A stretch of 45,439 nucleotides of DNA, from positions 1-45,439 of the forward strand of contig NZ_JACHFH010000024.1 of NCBI RefSeq assembly GCF_014201835.1, in the 5' to 3' direction. Positions 31,961 to 40,791 of the stretch are shown in pieces (position 1 is the stretch's first letter; every line of letters starts with the position of its first letter). Source of the DNA: Pectinatus brassicae (GTDB taxonomy: Bacteria > Bacillota > Negativicutes > Selenomonadales > Selenomonadaceae). A program made the translations under genes and the position numbers. The notes under the pieces are model-generated. The model ran no database searches, was not told the origin of the DNA, and saw only the letters and a program-made list of their open reading frames with translations.

Positions 31961-32620
31961 TTATTTAGCTTTATGCTGTATAGGCCCCATATCCTCTCTT
32001 ACAGCTGAATCGTCAACTCCAAGTGACTGAGCGACATCATGCCAGCTATTATTTATTTTCTTCATATTTATTACTTCATTGACCTCTTTTGAAGACAGTT
32101 TAGCAAGCTCTGCTGCCATCATAATATCGCGGTCATGGTAACCTTGTTTAAATAGAACACCTATAGCATTTTTATTAGCACCAGTTTTTTGAGCAATAAC
32201 ATTAGCAGCTAATTCATCACGTGTCTGGCGTACTTGTTCAAAAGTTACTCCAGTTTTTTCCATAACTTCTTTCCATGAATTATCACCAGTTTTATAACTC
32301 ATCACCTTATCAAGTGAAGTATTACCAGCTTTAGCTACAAGTGCTGCAGCTACTACATCATCGGGGCGAGTGCCATCTTTGCAGTATTTATCCATATCTG
32401 TTTTGCTGATGCCCAGCTGTTGTTCAATCCCTGGGAAAAACATTCTTGGCCCACCTTGATGATGGCCATGATGACCTTGATGCATTTCCTGCTGCGTTGG
32501 CGGTGTCATTGCCTCATTGGCATTAGCTACCTCACTTAAAACCGGAAATGCTGCTCCGACTGTCATCACTGCGCCTAGTGCAAGTGCGGCACATTTTTTT
32601 CTTGATAAATTATTAAACAT
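31961..32620 (-). CDS. Secreted His-rich protein with internal repeat
   Basis: 219 residues. A signal peptide (residues 1-35, cleavage near ANA-NEA) precedes a His-rich stretch, MHQGHHGHHQGGPRM, that could bind metal. Two homologous segments follow: one with DDVVAAALVAKAGNTSLDKV then NSWKEVMEKTGV, and one with RDIMMAAELAKLSSKEVNEV then NSWHDVAQSLGV. I do not recognise a named family. The helical repeats and periplasmic location could fit a stress or metal-responsive protein. GGAGG precedes the ATG. Expression appears driven by its own promoter with an upstream palindrome. Confidence 0.8.
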   Translation of the reverse strand: MFNNLSRKKCAALALGAVMTVGAAFPVLSEVANANEAMTPPTQQEMHQGHHGHHQGGPRMFFPGIEQQLGISKTDMDKYCKDGTRPDDVVAAALVAKAGNTSLDKVMSYKTGDNSWKEVMEKTGVTFEQVRQTRDELAANVIAQKTGANKNAIGVLFKQGYHDRDIMMAAELAKLSSKEVNEVINMKKINNSWHDVAQSLGVDDSAVREDMGPIQHKAK

Positions 32621-32671
32621 ATTAAATTCCTCCCTATATGATTTACTTACTCGTTTGTTGTTTCGGTATGT

Positions 32672-32699
32672 TTATATAATATAAAAAGAATTTGACAAA
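32672..32699 (-). promoter_or_regulatory. Promoter of the secreted protein gene
   Basis: Minus strand TTGTCA (32694-32699), 16 bases, TATAAA (32672-32677). Confidence 0.5.
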
Positions 32700-32708
32700 A
32701 CTAAGGCA

Positions 32709-32734
32709 AAAATGTCATTTATTTATGACATTTT
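32709..32734. promoter_or_regulatory. Candidate operator
   Basis: AAAATGTCAT and ATGACATTTT form a perfect 10-bp inverted repeat with a 6-base loop, ten bases upstream of the -35 box. This position suits an activator. Confidence 0.45.
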
Positions 32735-32746
32735 CCTCTTTATAAA

Positions 32747-32790
32747 CAAAAATCTGCTGCACGTAACCATACCGCACAGCAGATTTTAAT
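32747..32790. terminator. Terminator-like hairpin
   Basis: AAAATCTGCTG and CAGCAGATTTT arms with A/T flanks between two same-strand genes. It would end transcripts from the ComK-like gene. Confidence 0.7.
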
Positions 32791-32816
32791 ATCAAGTTAT
32801 TTTCTTTTGCATCTAT

Positions 32817-32868
32817 AAGCCTTCCATTTAGGGAAGGTGGCACTGCAAAGCAGTGACGGAAGGGTTTA
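32817..32868 (+). repeat. Dispersed hairpin repeat, family A
   Basis: aagccttccatttagggaag arms, CACTGC-AAA-GCAGTG stem. Confidence 0.8.
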
Positions 32869-32947
32869 TTCCCTTCTATTCATTTTATCAGTCTATATCT
32901 ATATAAAATTTATATTATTATCTTATTTATAATACATTTATCAACTT

Positions 32948-33442
32948 TCAAATCCCTTTTTGCAGCCTTGCCCACAACATATCATCCAATTTTTTCATAA
33001 GAAGTGAATGTATAATCATTGCATCACGCAAATGCTTCCTCACCGTTCTAATCTGCCACAAAATTATATATTCCCTGCCATCATTCATAATCAAAATTGT
33101 TTCGTCCTTATTTTCCCGTATATCCTTAATATAATTAAAATTAAAATATCCCACTGTGGCATCACCATTAATTTTAGCTTCCCTTATCTTTAGTGGTACT
33201 AATACCAGTTCATAGCTAATCCCTAGCGGCATCCATATCTTTTGTCCGGTCAGCTGGCTCGCCCATGTCCGTAATAAATGAATATCCTTACAACAGCGAC
33301 TGCATAAATTGTGTAACATCGCCCGCTGCCCCATTGAATAAAAAACATCCTTATTCATACTGTCCACAACAACTGTTCCATCGCCCAAATCGCTATACTG
33401 TGGTAAAAGAGCCATAATACTTCTGTCCTGTACAATATCCAT
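32948..33442 (-). CDS. ComK-like transcription factor (probable)
   Basis: 164 residues. The order of features follows ComK: an N-terminal IMALLPQ stretch, CSRCCKDIHLLRTWASQLTG (compare DRSCRFFGSSYAGRKAG), a hydrophobic ELVLVPL strand, GDATVGYFNFNYIKDI (compare QCGWISHVHVKEF), then an ILIMNDGREYIILW strand pair and a basic helix RTVRKHLRDA. ComK is the master competence activator in Bacillus. Similarity is structural-pattern level, not high identity, so function is uncertain. AGGAAAG precedes ATG 33442, with its own promoter upstream. Confidence 0.5.
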   Translation of the reverse strand: MDIVQDRSIMALLPQYSDLGDGTVVVDSMNKDVFYSMGQRAMLHNLCSRCCKDIHLLRTWASQLTGQKIWMPLGISYELVLVPLKIREAKINGDATVGYFNFNYIKDIRENKDETILIMNDGREYIILWQIRTVRKHLRDAMIIHSLLMKKLDDMLWARLQKGI

Positions 33443-33513
33443 ATTGTCGCCAACTTTCCTAAAATTTTAATATTATTCTTTTGTAATATATAAAAAATGT
33501 AACTTATGAATAA

Positions 33514-33542
33514 AGTATAGCACTATGATTCAGCTTTGTAAA
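33514..33542 (-). promoter_or_regulatory. Promoter of the ComK-like gene
   Basis: Minus strand TTTACA (33537-33542), 17 bases, TATACT (33514-33519). Confidence 0.6.
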
Positions 33543-33543
33543 T

Positions 33544-33593
33544 ATATTATGTGGAATATTTAGAATATTTTATATAAATATTCCACATAATAT
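33544..33593. repeat. Perfect 18-bp inverted repeat upstream of the ComK-like promoter
   Basis: ATATTATGTGGAATATTT (33544-33561) and AAATATTCCACATAATAT (33576-33593) with a 14-base AT-rich spacer. It starts one base upstream of the -35 box. It could be an operator or a terminator for the glycan operon; no strong T-run follows on the minus strand. Confidence 0.7.
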
Positions 33594-33615
33594 AATTTTT
33601 AACTTATTTTATTTT

Positions 33616-33646
33616 CTATAAAAAACAGCTGATAGAAATTAATCTA
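33616..33646 (-). terminator. Terminator of the glycan gene cluster
   Basis: Minus strand TTGATAGATTAATTTCTATCAG followed by CTGTTTTTTA directly after the last glycosyltransferase stop. Confidence 0.65.
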
Positions 33647-34621
33647 TCAACTATTTTTTATCATTGTATAATCAATAATCTTTTTTCCGTCCATCTCTTT
33701 AGCAAAATAAAGCGGCCGCCCCTTACTTTCCGTAAAAATTCTGCCAATATATTCTCCCATTATTCCCATACAGAAAAGCTGCACTCCGCCAATAAATAAA
33801 ATAGCCGAAATAAGTGACGGATAGCCCGGAACTGTATGACCTATCCCCAAAATGGTCTTTATAACTATCACACACATATAGATAACCGCTGCCAATGCCG
33901 TAAATAATCCCATAATAGTAGCCAGTCTTAACGGAACTATCGTGAAACTTGTTATGCCATCTATTGCCAAATTAAATAGTTTAAAATAATTCCACTTCGT
34001 TTCACCGGCAAAGCGGGCATCTCTATCATATAAAATTTCTTTTTTATTAAAGCCTATCCAGCTGCATAAGCCTTTATTATAACGTTCAAACTCACGCATA
34101 GACTTTAAAGCTTCAATACATTGACGACTAAGCAGCCGGAAATCGCCAACATCCGTCTGAATAGAAATCCGGGTCACACTCTGCAAAATACGATAATACA
34201 TATGCGATGACCATTTCTTAAAGAATGTTTCACCCGCCCGTGATTTTCGCTTAGCCGCAATATCATCATACCCTTGCTGCCAATATTCAATCATCTTTTC
34301 AATAAGCTCAGGTGGATCCTGCAAATCTGCATCGATTAATATCATGGCATCCGCATCTATATAGTCAATTCCGGCAATCACTGCAATTTCCTTGCCATAA
34401 TTGCGTGATAAATCAAGATAGTGTACTCTCTTATCTTTTTTATTTAAATCTTTCATTATTTCCAATGTTCTATCACTACTGCCATCATTTACAAAGAATA
34501 TTGAAAAATCACCGCTTTTTATATCACTTATTACACTACTCACACGACCATAAAATTCTTTAAGTACAGCCTCTTCATTATAACAGGGAACTAAAATTGT
34601 TATCTTTTTTTTATCTGCCAC
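33647..34621 (-). CDS. GtrB/CsbB-like polyprenyl-phosphate glycosyltransferase
   Basis: A 324-residue family 2 glycosyltransferase. The nucleotide-sugar site has TILVPCYNEE, FFVNDGSSDRT and the metal-binding LIDADLQDPPE; QTDVGDFRLLS is also typical. Two C-terminal membrane helices (about residues 235-300) anchor it. Such enzymes load a sugar onto undecaprenyl phosphate. GTG start at 34621 with AGGAGGG five bases before. It follows a GtrA gene by 36 bases, the classic GtrA-GtrB pair. It is the last gene of the minus-strand cluster. Confidence 0.9.
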   Translation of the reverse strand: MADKKKITILVPCYNEEAVLKEFYGRVSSVISDIKSGDFSIFFVNDGSSDRTLEIMKDLNKKDKRVHYLDLSRNYGKEIAVIAGIDYIDADAMILIDADLQDPPELIEKMIEYWQQGYDDIAAKRKSRAGETFFKKWSSHMYYRILQSVTRISIQTDVGDFRLLSRQCIEALKSMREFERYNKGLCSWIGFNKKEILYDRDARFAGETKWNYFKLFNLAIDGITSFTIVPLRLATIMGLFTALAAVIYMCVIVIKTILGIGHTVPGYPSLISAILFIGGVQLFCMGIMGEYIGRIFTESKGRPLYFAKEMDGKKIIDYTMIKNS

Positions 34622-34657
34622 CTATACCCTCCTAAAAACATTATATAAATAATTTTT

Positions 34658-35074
34658 TTAATTTTTTAGTGCTCTTTTCTTCATAATATAGTTCCACATT
34701 GTAACAATCGCAGTAGATACTAATTTTGCTATCATATAATAAATCCCCACTACACTAACGAAGAAATACATACAAACCTGATTCAAACCTAATCCTGCTA
34801 TACTAGAACCTAAAAATAAAACTTTTGCCTTCTTCCCAATTTTTCCTGTATTTTTAAATACGTATCTAACACATAAATAATAGTTTACAATAACAGCTGC
34901 CGTAAACGATATTCCCGATGAAATAAGATAATTTATATTAAATATTTCTGTCAATACATATAGTCCTGCATAGTCTATTATAAAAGTAAATCCACCAACT
35001 AATAAGAAACTTAATATTTCACGATAAATATTAATAAATTTCTTTGAGTACAGCATAATACAATTTTTTATCAT
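34658..35074 (-). CDS. GtrA-family membrane protein
   Basis: 138 residues with four membrane helices in the GtrA pattern (REILSFLLVGGFTFIIDYAGLYVLTE at the start, YYMIAKLVSTAIVTMWNYIMKKRALKN at the end). GtrA proteins are thought to move polyprenyl-linked sugars across the membrane for the partner glycosyltransferase encoded next. An in-frame ATG at 35074 is used; no strong ribosome site is seen, so ATG 35056 is an alternative. Confidence 0.9.
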   Translation of the reverse strand: MIKNCIMLYSKKFINIYREILSFLLVGGFTFIIDYAGLYVLTEIFNINYLISSGISFTAAVIVNYYLCVRYVFKNTGKIGKKAKVLFLGSSIAGLGLNQVCMYFFVSVVGIYYMIAKLVSTAIVTMWNYIMKKRALKN

Positions 35075-35119
35075 ATTTATCGTAGCCTTTTCCTATATTT
35101 TTCATATAATTAAATCCTA

Positions 35120-36847
35120 TCAATTTATCTTATAGATAGCATATTTTTTATCATTGTAAACTTCACTCATATATATATTGGGGACAATATTATTTGATTT
35201 ACTTACTAAAAGATAATCTATTTTCAAGTTTTTTAAATGTATGCTTAATTTTTCATATTCTTTTGCATTTAATAAATCATCAACATCTGCATACCTGTAT
35301 TTGCCAAACCAATCCCCATATACTTTTCCCTTGCCGTAATAGTTAATATACTCCAAATGCATTGCATAAGTTTTTCCTGGCAGTTTTGAAGCATAATCAA
35401 CCGCATTATACGCAGGAAATTTTTCTTGTAAAAATTTTCCCCGATCTGTACATACCATACGATATTTTACAATATTATCCTTCCAAATAATTTTCTTATC
35501 GAAAGAATAATCATATACAAAACTTATTACTACAATTATATAATTGCACAAAATAAGGCTGGCAATAACTTTATAAATTTTTTCCTTTTTTCTAAATTTA
35601 TCAATAAAAACTATATATCCATTTGTCGCCATAAGTACCAAAAATGGAACTATCGGCATCAAATATCTTGTATATTGTGCTGAATTATACCACATTATAA
35701 AATATGCTGTTATAATTCCAATATATAATTTAAACCATTTTTGTTTTCTTGCCAAAAGACAATATAATCCTAACCCTAAAAAAATTACAACAGAAATGCC
35801 CCCCTCTGCATGTAAAATTCCTTTAAAAAGATCTGAGATTGTATCGTATTTTTTCATTAAATCACCGAACTGTAGCAAATAATCCTGCTCTGTCCAAACT
35901 GGTTTAGTTTGAAAAATCTTTGTCATAAATGGCCATAATGGATTATTTAAAACTAAATATGTTCTTATATACCAAATACTACCAATAACGATTGCTGGTA
36001 ATGCATATTTTATTGTTGCTTTCCATTGGCGCAGCAATAATAAAATAATGCCTATTTCTATTGCACAAAAACCAGCTGTATATTTAACACCAATTGCAAT
36101 TCCCATAAATATTCCCGACAAATATATTGGTATATTTTTTTTATCTACAAAATTATTTTTCAATACTAAAAATGCTGCAAAGAAAAATAATGCTAATATA
36201 TTATCAATATACGCTGTTCCTGAAAAATTAATCAAAACCTTTACTATAAATAACAGGCCTACTGATATAATTGACTTCCAATAGCTTTGATAAACAAATT
36301 CCTTCCCAATTGCTAATGCTAATAAAAATAAAATATACGCTGATAATACATTCACCGATGTATCACCAAATACCATTCCTAATGATAAAAAAACCTCACC
36401 AAAAAATGGATAAGTTGGATATCTTATGCTTGTAGAAAAATCAATATTGGCATTCTGCACCAGCTGATTAATAATAGGCAAATGATACATTGTTGCATCG
36501 AAATCATTTGGTGGATACACAGTATATATCATCACTTTAAATAACAACACTAAAATAATTGTCATCAATATAGTACTTTTTTTGTCACGCGCCTGTGTAA
36601 GAAAATATATCCCCGGCACTACTGCTAAACACATAATATATACAAAATATTTGCTATAAACACCAGTTAAATAAAATGCTGTAAATAAAATTATTGCTAA
36701 TGAACAGCCTAGCACAGACGCGTAAAAAATTTTATCTGCCATATATTTCAGTCGGATAGAAAATGCTTTAAAAACAAGCATGCCTATACCAAAAAATGTT
36801 AAAACAAATACAAGCAATAAAATATATTGATAAAAAATATTATACAA
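35120..36847 (-). CDS. GT-C fold membrane glycosyltransferase (GT39/ArnT-like)
   Basis: 575 residues, about 11-12 membrane helices then a soluble C-terminal domain (from about 460). The first extracytoplasmic loop has PPNDFDATMYHLP, an acidic motif typical of lipid-linked sugar transferases of the PMT/ArnT type. The start is TTG 36847, seven bases after GAGGTCGG. It is positioned between a glycosyltransferase and GtrA, so it probably uses the polyprenyl-sugar made by the GtrB enzyme. The acceptor is unknown. Confidence 0.75.
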   Translation of the reverse strand: MYNIFYQYILLLVFVLTFFGIGMLVFKAFSIRLKYMADKIFYASVLGCSLAIILFTAFYLTGVYSKYFVYIMCLAVVPGIYFLTQARDKKSTILMTIILVLLFKVMIYTVYPPNDFDATMYHLPIINQLVQNANIDFSTSIRYPTYPFFGEVFLSLGMVFGDTSVNVLSAYILFLLALAIGKEFVYQSYWKSIISVGLLFIVKVLINFSGTAYIDNILALFFFAAFLVLKNNFVDKKNIPIYLSGIFMGIAIGVKYTAGFCAIEIGIILLLLRQWKATIKYALPAIVIGSIWYIRTYLVLNNPLWPFMTKIFQTKPVWTEQDYLLQFGDLMKKYDTISDLFKGILHAEGGISVVIFLGLGLYCLLARKQKWFKLYIGIITAYFIMWYNSAQYTRYLMPIVPFLVLMATNGYIVFIDKFRKKEKIYKVIASLILCNYIIVVISFVYDYSFDKKIIWKDNIVKYRMVCTDRGKFLQEKFPAYNAVDYASKLPGKTYAMHLEYINYYGKGKVYGDWFGKYRYADVDDLLNAKEYEKLSIHLKNLKIDYLLVSKSNNIVPNIYMSEVYNDKKYAIYKIN

Positions 36848-36889
36848 AATCCGACCTCACTTATTTATACTATAAAACTTTGAATATCA

Positions 36890-37845
36890 TCATTTAAGCA
36901 TCATTTTAATAATATTCATCTGCAATTCAAAATTTTTCCTACTATTATTTGCTATTGTATCCAATATCAATCCACATACACTTGATAAAAAACCTGTCAG
37001 CATAAGAATAACACTAACAATTAAGGTAGGAACTCTAGGAACCAATCCTGTTTCTAAATATTCTATAAAAACAGGAGCAAACAATATCATCGCAAAAATC
37101 ATAGCTATAAACGCAGCTACACCAAAAAATTTTAAAGGCTTATAATTTCGGTATAAATTAAAAATAGTAAATAAAACTTTTATACCATCACTATATGTAT
37201 TAAGTTTGCTTTCACTACCTGATGGTCTATCTCTATATTGAACCGGTATACTTTCTATTAATAAATTCTTATCCAGCGCGTGTATAGTCATTTCTGTTTC
37301 AACTTCAAAACCTTGTGAAAGAATTGGAAAACTTTTAACAAATATAGGACTAAAGGTACGATATCCTGTCATAACATCAACTATTGTTTGTTTAGTATGC
37401 CAAAACATATTAATGCATTTTCGAACCATAAGATTGCCGATATTATGAAACGGACGTTTATTTTCTTCAAAATATGTCGATGATAATCTATCACCTATTA
37501 CCATATCTGCTTTCCCCTGCAATACTAAATCACACATTGTCCGAGCATTCTCTGCCGGATAGGTGTTATCTCCATCAATCATCAAGTAACAATCCGCATT
37601 TATATCCCTAAACATTGATCGAATAACATTTCCTTTTCCTTGCCGATATTCATACCTGACAATAGCTCCCATCTGTCTGGCAATTAAATCTGTTCCATCG
37701 GAAGAATTATTATCATATACATAAATATCTGCTTCAGGTAAAACATCTTTATAGTCTTTTATCACCTTAGCAATTGTCTGACTTTCATTGTAGCAATTGT
37801 CTGACTTTCATTGTAGCAGGGAATTAAAATCGCAATTTTATTCAT
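36890..37845 (-). pseudogene. Family 2 glycosyltransferase, frameshifted by a tandem duplication
   Basis: The gene starts at ATG 37845 (MNKIAILIPCYNESQTIA). A 23-bp unit is repeated in tandem (37771-37793 and 37794-37816), shifting the frame and giving an early stop. Removing one unit restores MNKIAILIPCYNESQTIA-KVIKDYKDVLPEADIYVYDN and a 310-residue protein. The rest is intact: MIDGDNTYPAENA, TGYRTFSP, QGFEVETEMTIHA and two C-terminal membrane helices, as in polyprenyl glycosyltransferases. A GTG at 37765 could start a truncated form. The change is exactly reversible. Confidence 0.88.
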
Positions 37846-37892
37846 ATTTTACCTTCCATAAAATCTTAAGTCCAAAATATTGTAATATTTTC

Positions 37893-38831
37893 TCAATGTG
37901 TTAATTTTTCTATAGATTCTATAGTAGATGTTTTTTTCTTAAATACTAAACCAACAAGTAAATCTAAATATTTTATTATAATTGCTGACACAGCAAATAT
38001 TCCTGTAAAGCCAACAGCCATAAATATCATCATACTAGTCCATCCTGAAACAGGTTTTTCTGCAATAAAAATAAAAGCTGTATATGCAGCAATGATGATG
38101 CTTATTGCCATCATTACCAGCGTAAGAATGAAAGCTGTTTTGTAACCGATATCAGTAAACAAAATTAAAGCATCAACAGCCATCTTATAACGATAATGCT
38201 TTTCCTGACTATCTTTTTCAATAGTTTGACTTTTAGTTTTATAATATAAAGTATCCTGTTTCAATCCACAATTGGCATAAAGTGCTTTTCTATAAGGAAT
38301 CGTCTTGCTCATAGAAAAAATACGATTTATTGCCCGCCTAGACAAAATACGGAAACATTCTGTTTTTAATTCATATTGATTATTAGAAAATTTATTGTAC
38401 AGCTTATAAAATAATTGTGAACCTTTACTTTTAGCTTCTGCTGGTGAAACACTAACTATATCATAGCCGGTAAGCGAACGTCTGTAAGTATCCATTATAT
38501 ATTTATCATCATAATCAATACTAACTTTATCAAATTCAAAAACAAAATCGCCAATAGCTAATTGTACACCAGCATTCATCGCTAACTCATTACCATGGTA
38601 GTAACTCATATGTATTATTTGCACCGTACAGGATTTTATTTTCTGAACAGCTTCTTTTATAATGGCTACACTAATATCATTTGATGCATCATCAACTAAT
38701 ATAATTTCATATTTATTAAAATTATTACTTAAAATTTCATTTATATTTTCAATAAATTTTGCTATATCATTTTCATCATTATGAATATATGCCACTACCG
38801 ATAAAAAATTTTTTTCTTTATTTATATCCAT
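37893..38831 (-). CDS. Family 2 glycosyltransferase-like membrane protein
   Basis: 312 residues. The GT-A start is FLSVVAYIHNDENDIAKFIE and IILVDDASNDIS. The usual DxD position reads EFDKVSID and the fold ends in two membrane helices (residues 230-295). The weak DxD and shortened catalytic part suggest a specialised or inactive member. ATG lies two bases from the preceding oxidoreductase gene, so the two are translationally coupled. Confidence 0.75.
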   Translation of the reverse strand: MDINKEKNFLSVVAYIHNDENDIAKFIENINEILSNNFNKYEIILVDDASNDISVAIIKEAVQKIKSCTVQIIHMSYYHGNELAMNAGVQLAIGDFVFEFDKVSIDYDDKYIMDTYRRSLTGYDIVSVSPAEAKSKGSQLFYKLYNKFSNNQYELKTECFRILSRRAINRIFSMSKTIPYRKALYANCGLKQDTLYYKTKSQTIEKDSQEKHYRYKMAVDALILFTDIGYKTAFILTLVMMAISIIIAAYTAFIFIAEKPVSGWTSMMIFMAVGFTGIFAVSAIIIKYLDLLVGLVFKKKTSTIESIEKLTH

Positions 38832-38833
38832 TA

Positions 38834-39973
38834 TTATAATACCTCGTCTAAATCATATACAGTATTTATTTTCCCTGATAAAATACTTATCAATACTGGG
38901 TTATCAGATAATTTCTTTATTACGGTTGGACGTGAATCATCAATTTCCGATGCCTGAAGTATTGGTTTCATTGAAAAAAGAGACTCTTTATACTTAAATT
39001 CATAGTCTTTTTTTAAATATTTTCTAGCCATCTGTGACATATAAGGCCAAGCTGATTGCGGCTTAGCTGGACAATCATTACAATTCCCCAGCTGACCAGG
39101 ACTGCAATAATTTTCAGCTTTTTTTTGACATTCAAATTGCGGCAAACTATCGTAACTTGTTACATGCGGTGTAAAAGTAACCGCTGTTAAAGAATGATAA
39201 CCTGTTTTACCAAATGGCATAATTGAAAAGAACGGTCCATCCATAACTGTAATACCAACATTCTTAAAATTTTCACTTATTTCACATAAAATAATTTCAC
39301 ACAATTCGTATTTTATCTTAAAAGGCTCATAATTTTTGCTATTTTCATCCCCATCCTTTACCAAAGAAAGTATTTGATTACTTGAGGCATAAGTAGCATT
39401 AACAAGAAAATCTGTAGTATATATTGTCCCATCTTGTAAATACACATCAAAATGGCTAATTTTTTGTACAATTTTTTGTATCCGTATACCATATTCAATA
39501 GTAACATTAGGGTGTTTTTTCAGCCTATCAAGAAAGTATTGTTTTAATATCTGAGCGTCATATGTATATTCTTTTGTTACAAATGCCCCATCACACATAC
39601 CATTATTAAAATATTTATCAACACTAACCTCATCACAATAAATATTTGAATTACAACAAAATTTTTTAAACTGTCCGGCATCTGTCCATGAGAATGCTGC
39701 CGAAGTAGCGTAGATCTGTTCAAACCGAGTATGAACACAGAAACCATAATCTTCGTTAAACCTATCAAAATAATGCGCTGATTTTGTTGCCGTAGAAATC
39801 GAACGCGGATAATGATATCCCATATGTACTCGTGCCTGATTTATATATGTTGCACGCATAAAAGGAGCTTTGTCATACTCAAGAACTAAAACTTTTTCAC
39901 CCTTTTGTGCGCAAAAATCAGCTGCATAAAGGCCATATAATCCTGCCCCAATAATAATTTTATCATAACTCAT
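38834..39973 (-). CDS. FAD-dependent oxidoreductase (DAO family)
   Basis: 379 residues. The dinucleotide-binding start is YDKIIIGAGLYGLYAADFCA with the acid end VLVLEYDKAP. RVHMGYHYPRS and FLVNATYASSNQ fit the DAO/amino-acid-oxidase fold. CNDCPAK and a further cysteine near residue 295 are unusual and may bind metal. Likely oxidises a sugar or amino-sugar intermediate in the cluster; the substrate is unknown. Coupled to the next gene by a 2-base gap. Confidence 0.8.
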   Translation of the reverse strand: MSYDKIIIGAGLYGLYAADFCAQKGEKVLVLEYDKAPFMRATYINQARVHMGYHYPRSISTATKSAHYFDRFNEDYGFCVHTRFEQIYATSAAFSWTDAGQFKKFCCNSNIYCDEVSVDKYFNNGMCDGAFVTKEYTYDAQILKQYFLDRLKKHPNVTIEYGIRIQKIVQKISHFDVYLQDGTIYTTDFLVNATYASSNQILSLVKDGDENSKNYEPFKIKYELCEIILCEISENFKNVGITVMDGPFFSIMPFGKTGYHSLTAVTFTPHVTSYDSLPQFECQKKAENYCSPGQLGNCNDCPAKPQSAWPYMSQMARKYLKKDYEFKYKESLFSMKPILQASEIDDSRPTVIKKLSDNPVLISILSGKINTVYDLDEVL

Positions 39974-39984
39974 CTAAAAACTCC

Positions 39985-40776
39985 TTATGGATTATATCTT
40001 CTAAACAAATTTTTCACTAAAATTTTAAATAAATTTATATTTCCTTTAAAAGGACTTATTTTTGTTGGTGTCTTACCAGTTTTCGGATATACCCGTAGTA
40101 CTGGTACCTCACAAGCCTTTAACCCCAGCTGTGATGCCCTTACTGATAAATAAGCTAATAATTCATATGTCTGAAAAATATCCCGAAATGGCAAAACACG
40201 TTCATCTAATAAATACTTCTGTGAATGTGCCCGATATGCATTTGTAGTGTCTGTAAACCACTGACCAGCCGTAAGTGAAATAATAGGAGCATGTAGTAAT
40301 CGTACAGCAATATACCTTGATAAAGGAGTATTTTCTGCTCTACCGCCAGCTATAAAACGCGATCCCTGAACAAAATCGTATCCATCTTCTAGTTTATTTA
40401 TAAACAATGGCACTGCTTCAATATTGTCCTTATCATTACCATCAATAGTTATAATCCCTTCATATCCCCGCTCTAATGCCCACCACATTCCCATACGTAG
40501 CTGAGCAGCCTGCTTTCCTACATCATTTTTTTTTAGTAGTGTATTTACATTATACTTTTTTAAATATTTTTCTGACAAAGAATTATCTGTCGAACCACCA
40601 TCACAAATGATTATATCAATTTTTTTATCAATTTCAGCCGCTTGTGCTTTTTTCAATTCCCTATGTATTTTTTCACCTTCATTTATAACAGGAATACATA
40701 AACAATATTTCGTTTTTTTAGGCTGGTATTCCATGGATTCAAATTTAGGAACGCCCCTTATATTTTCATATTTCAA
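39985..40776 (-). CDS. Family 2 glycosyltransferase
   Basis: 263 residues with KYCLCIPVINEGEKIHRELK, IIICDGGSTDNS, ITIDGNDKDNIEA and FVQGSRFIAGG. This is the GT-A/DPM-type core. No membrane anchor is seen. It is transcribed 11 bases before the oxidoreductase gene. Its predicted role is transfer of a sugar to a lipid carrier or glycan in the same cluster. Confidence 0.85.
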   Translation of the reverse strand: MKYENIRGVPKFESMEYQPKKTKYCLCIPVINEGEKIHRELKKAQAAEIDKKIDIIICDGGSTDNSLSEKYLKKYNVNTLLKKNDVGKQAAQLRMGMWWALERGYEGIITIDGNDKDNIEAVPLFINKLEDGYDFVQGSRFIAGGRAENTPLSRYIAVRLLHAPIISLTAGQWFTDTTNAYRAHSQKYLLDERVLPFRDIFQTYELLAYLSVRASQLGLKACEVPVLRVYPKTGKTPTKISPFKGNINLFKILVKNLFRRYNP

Positions 40777-40791
40777 AAAAAGCCCTCACTT

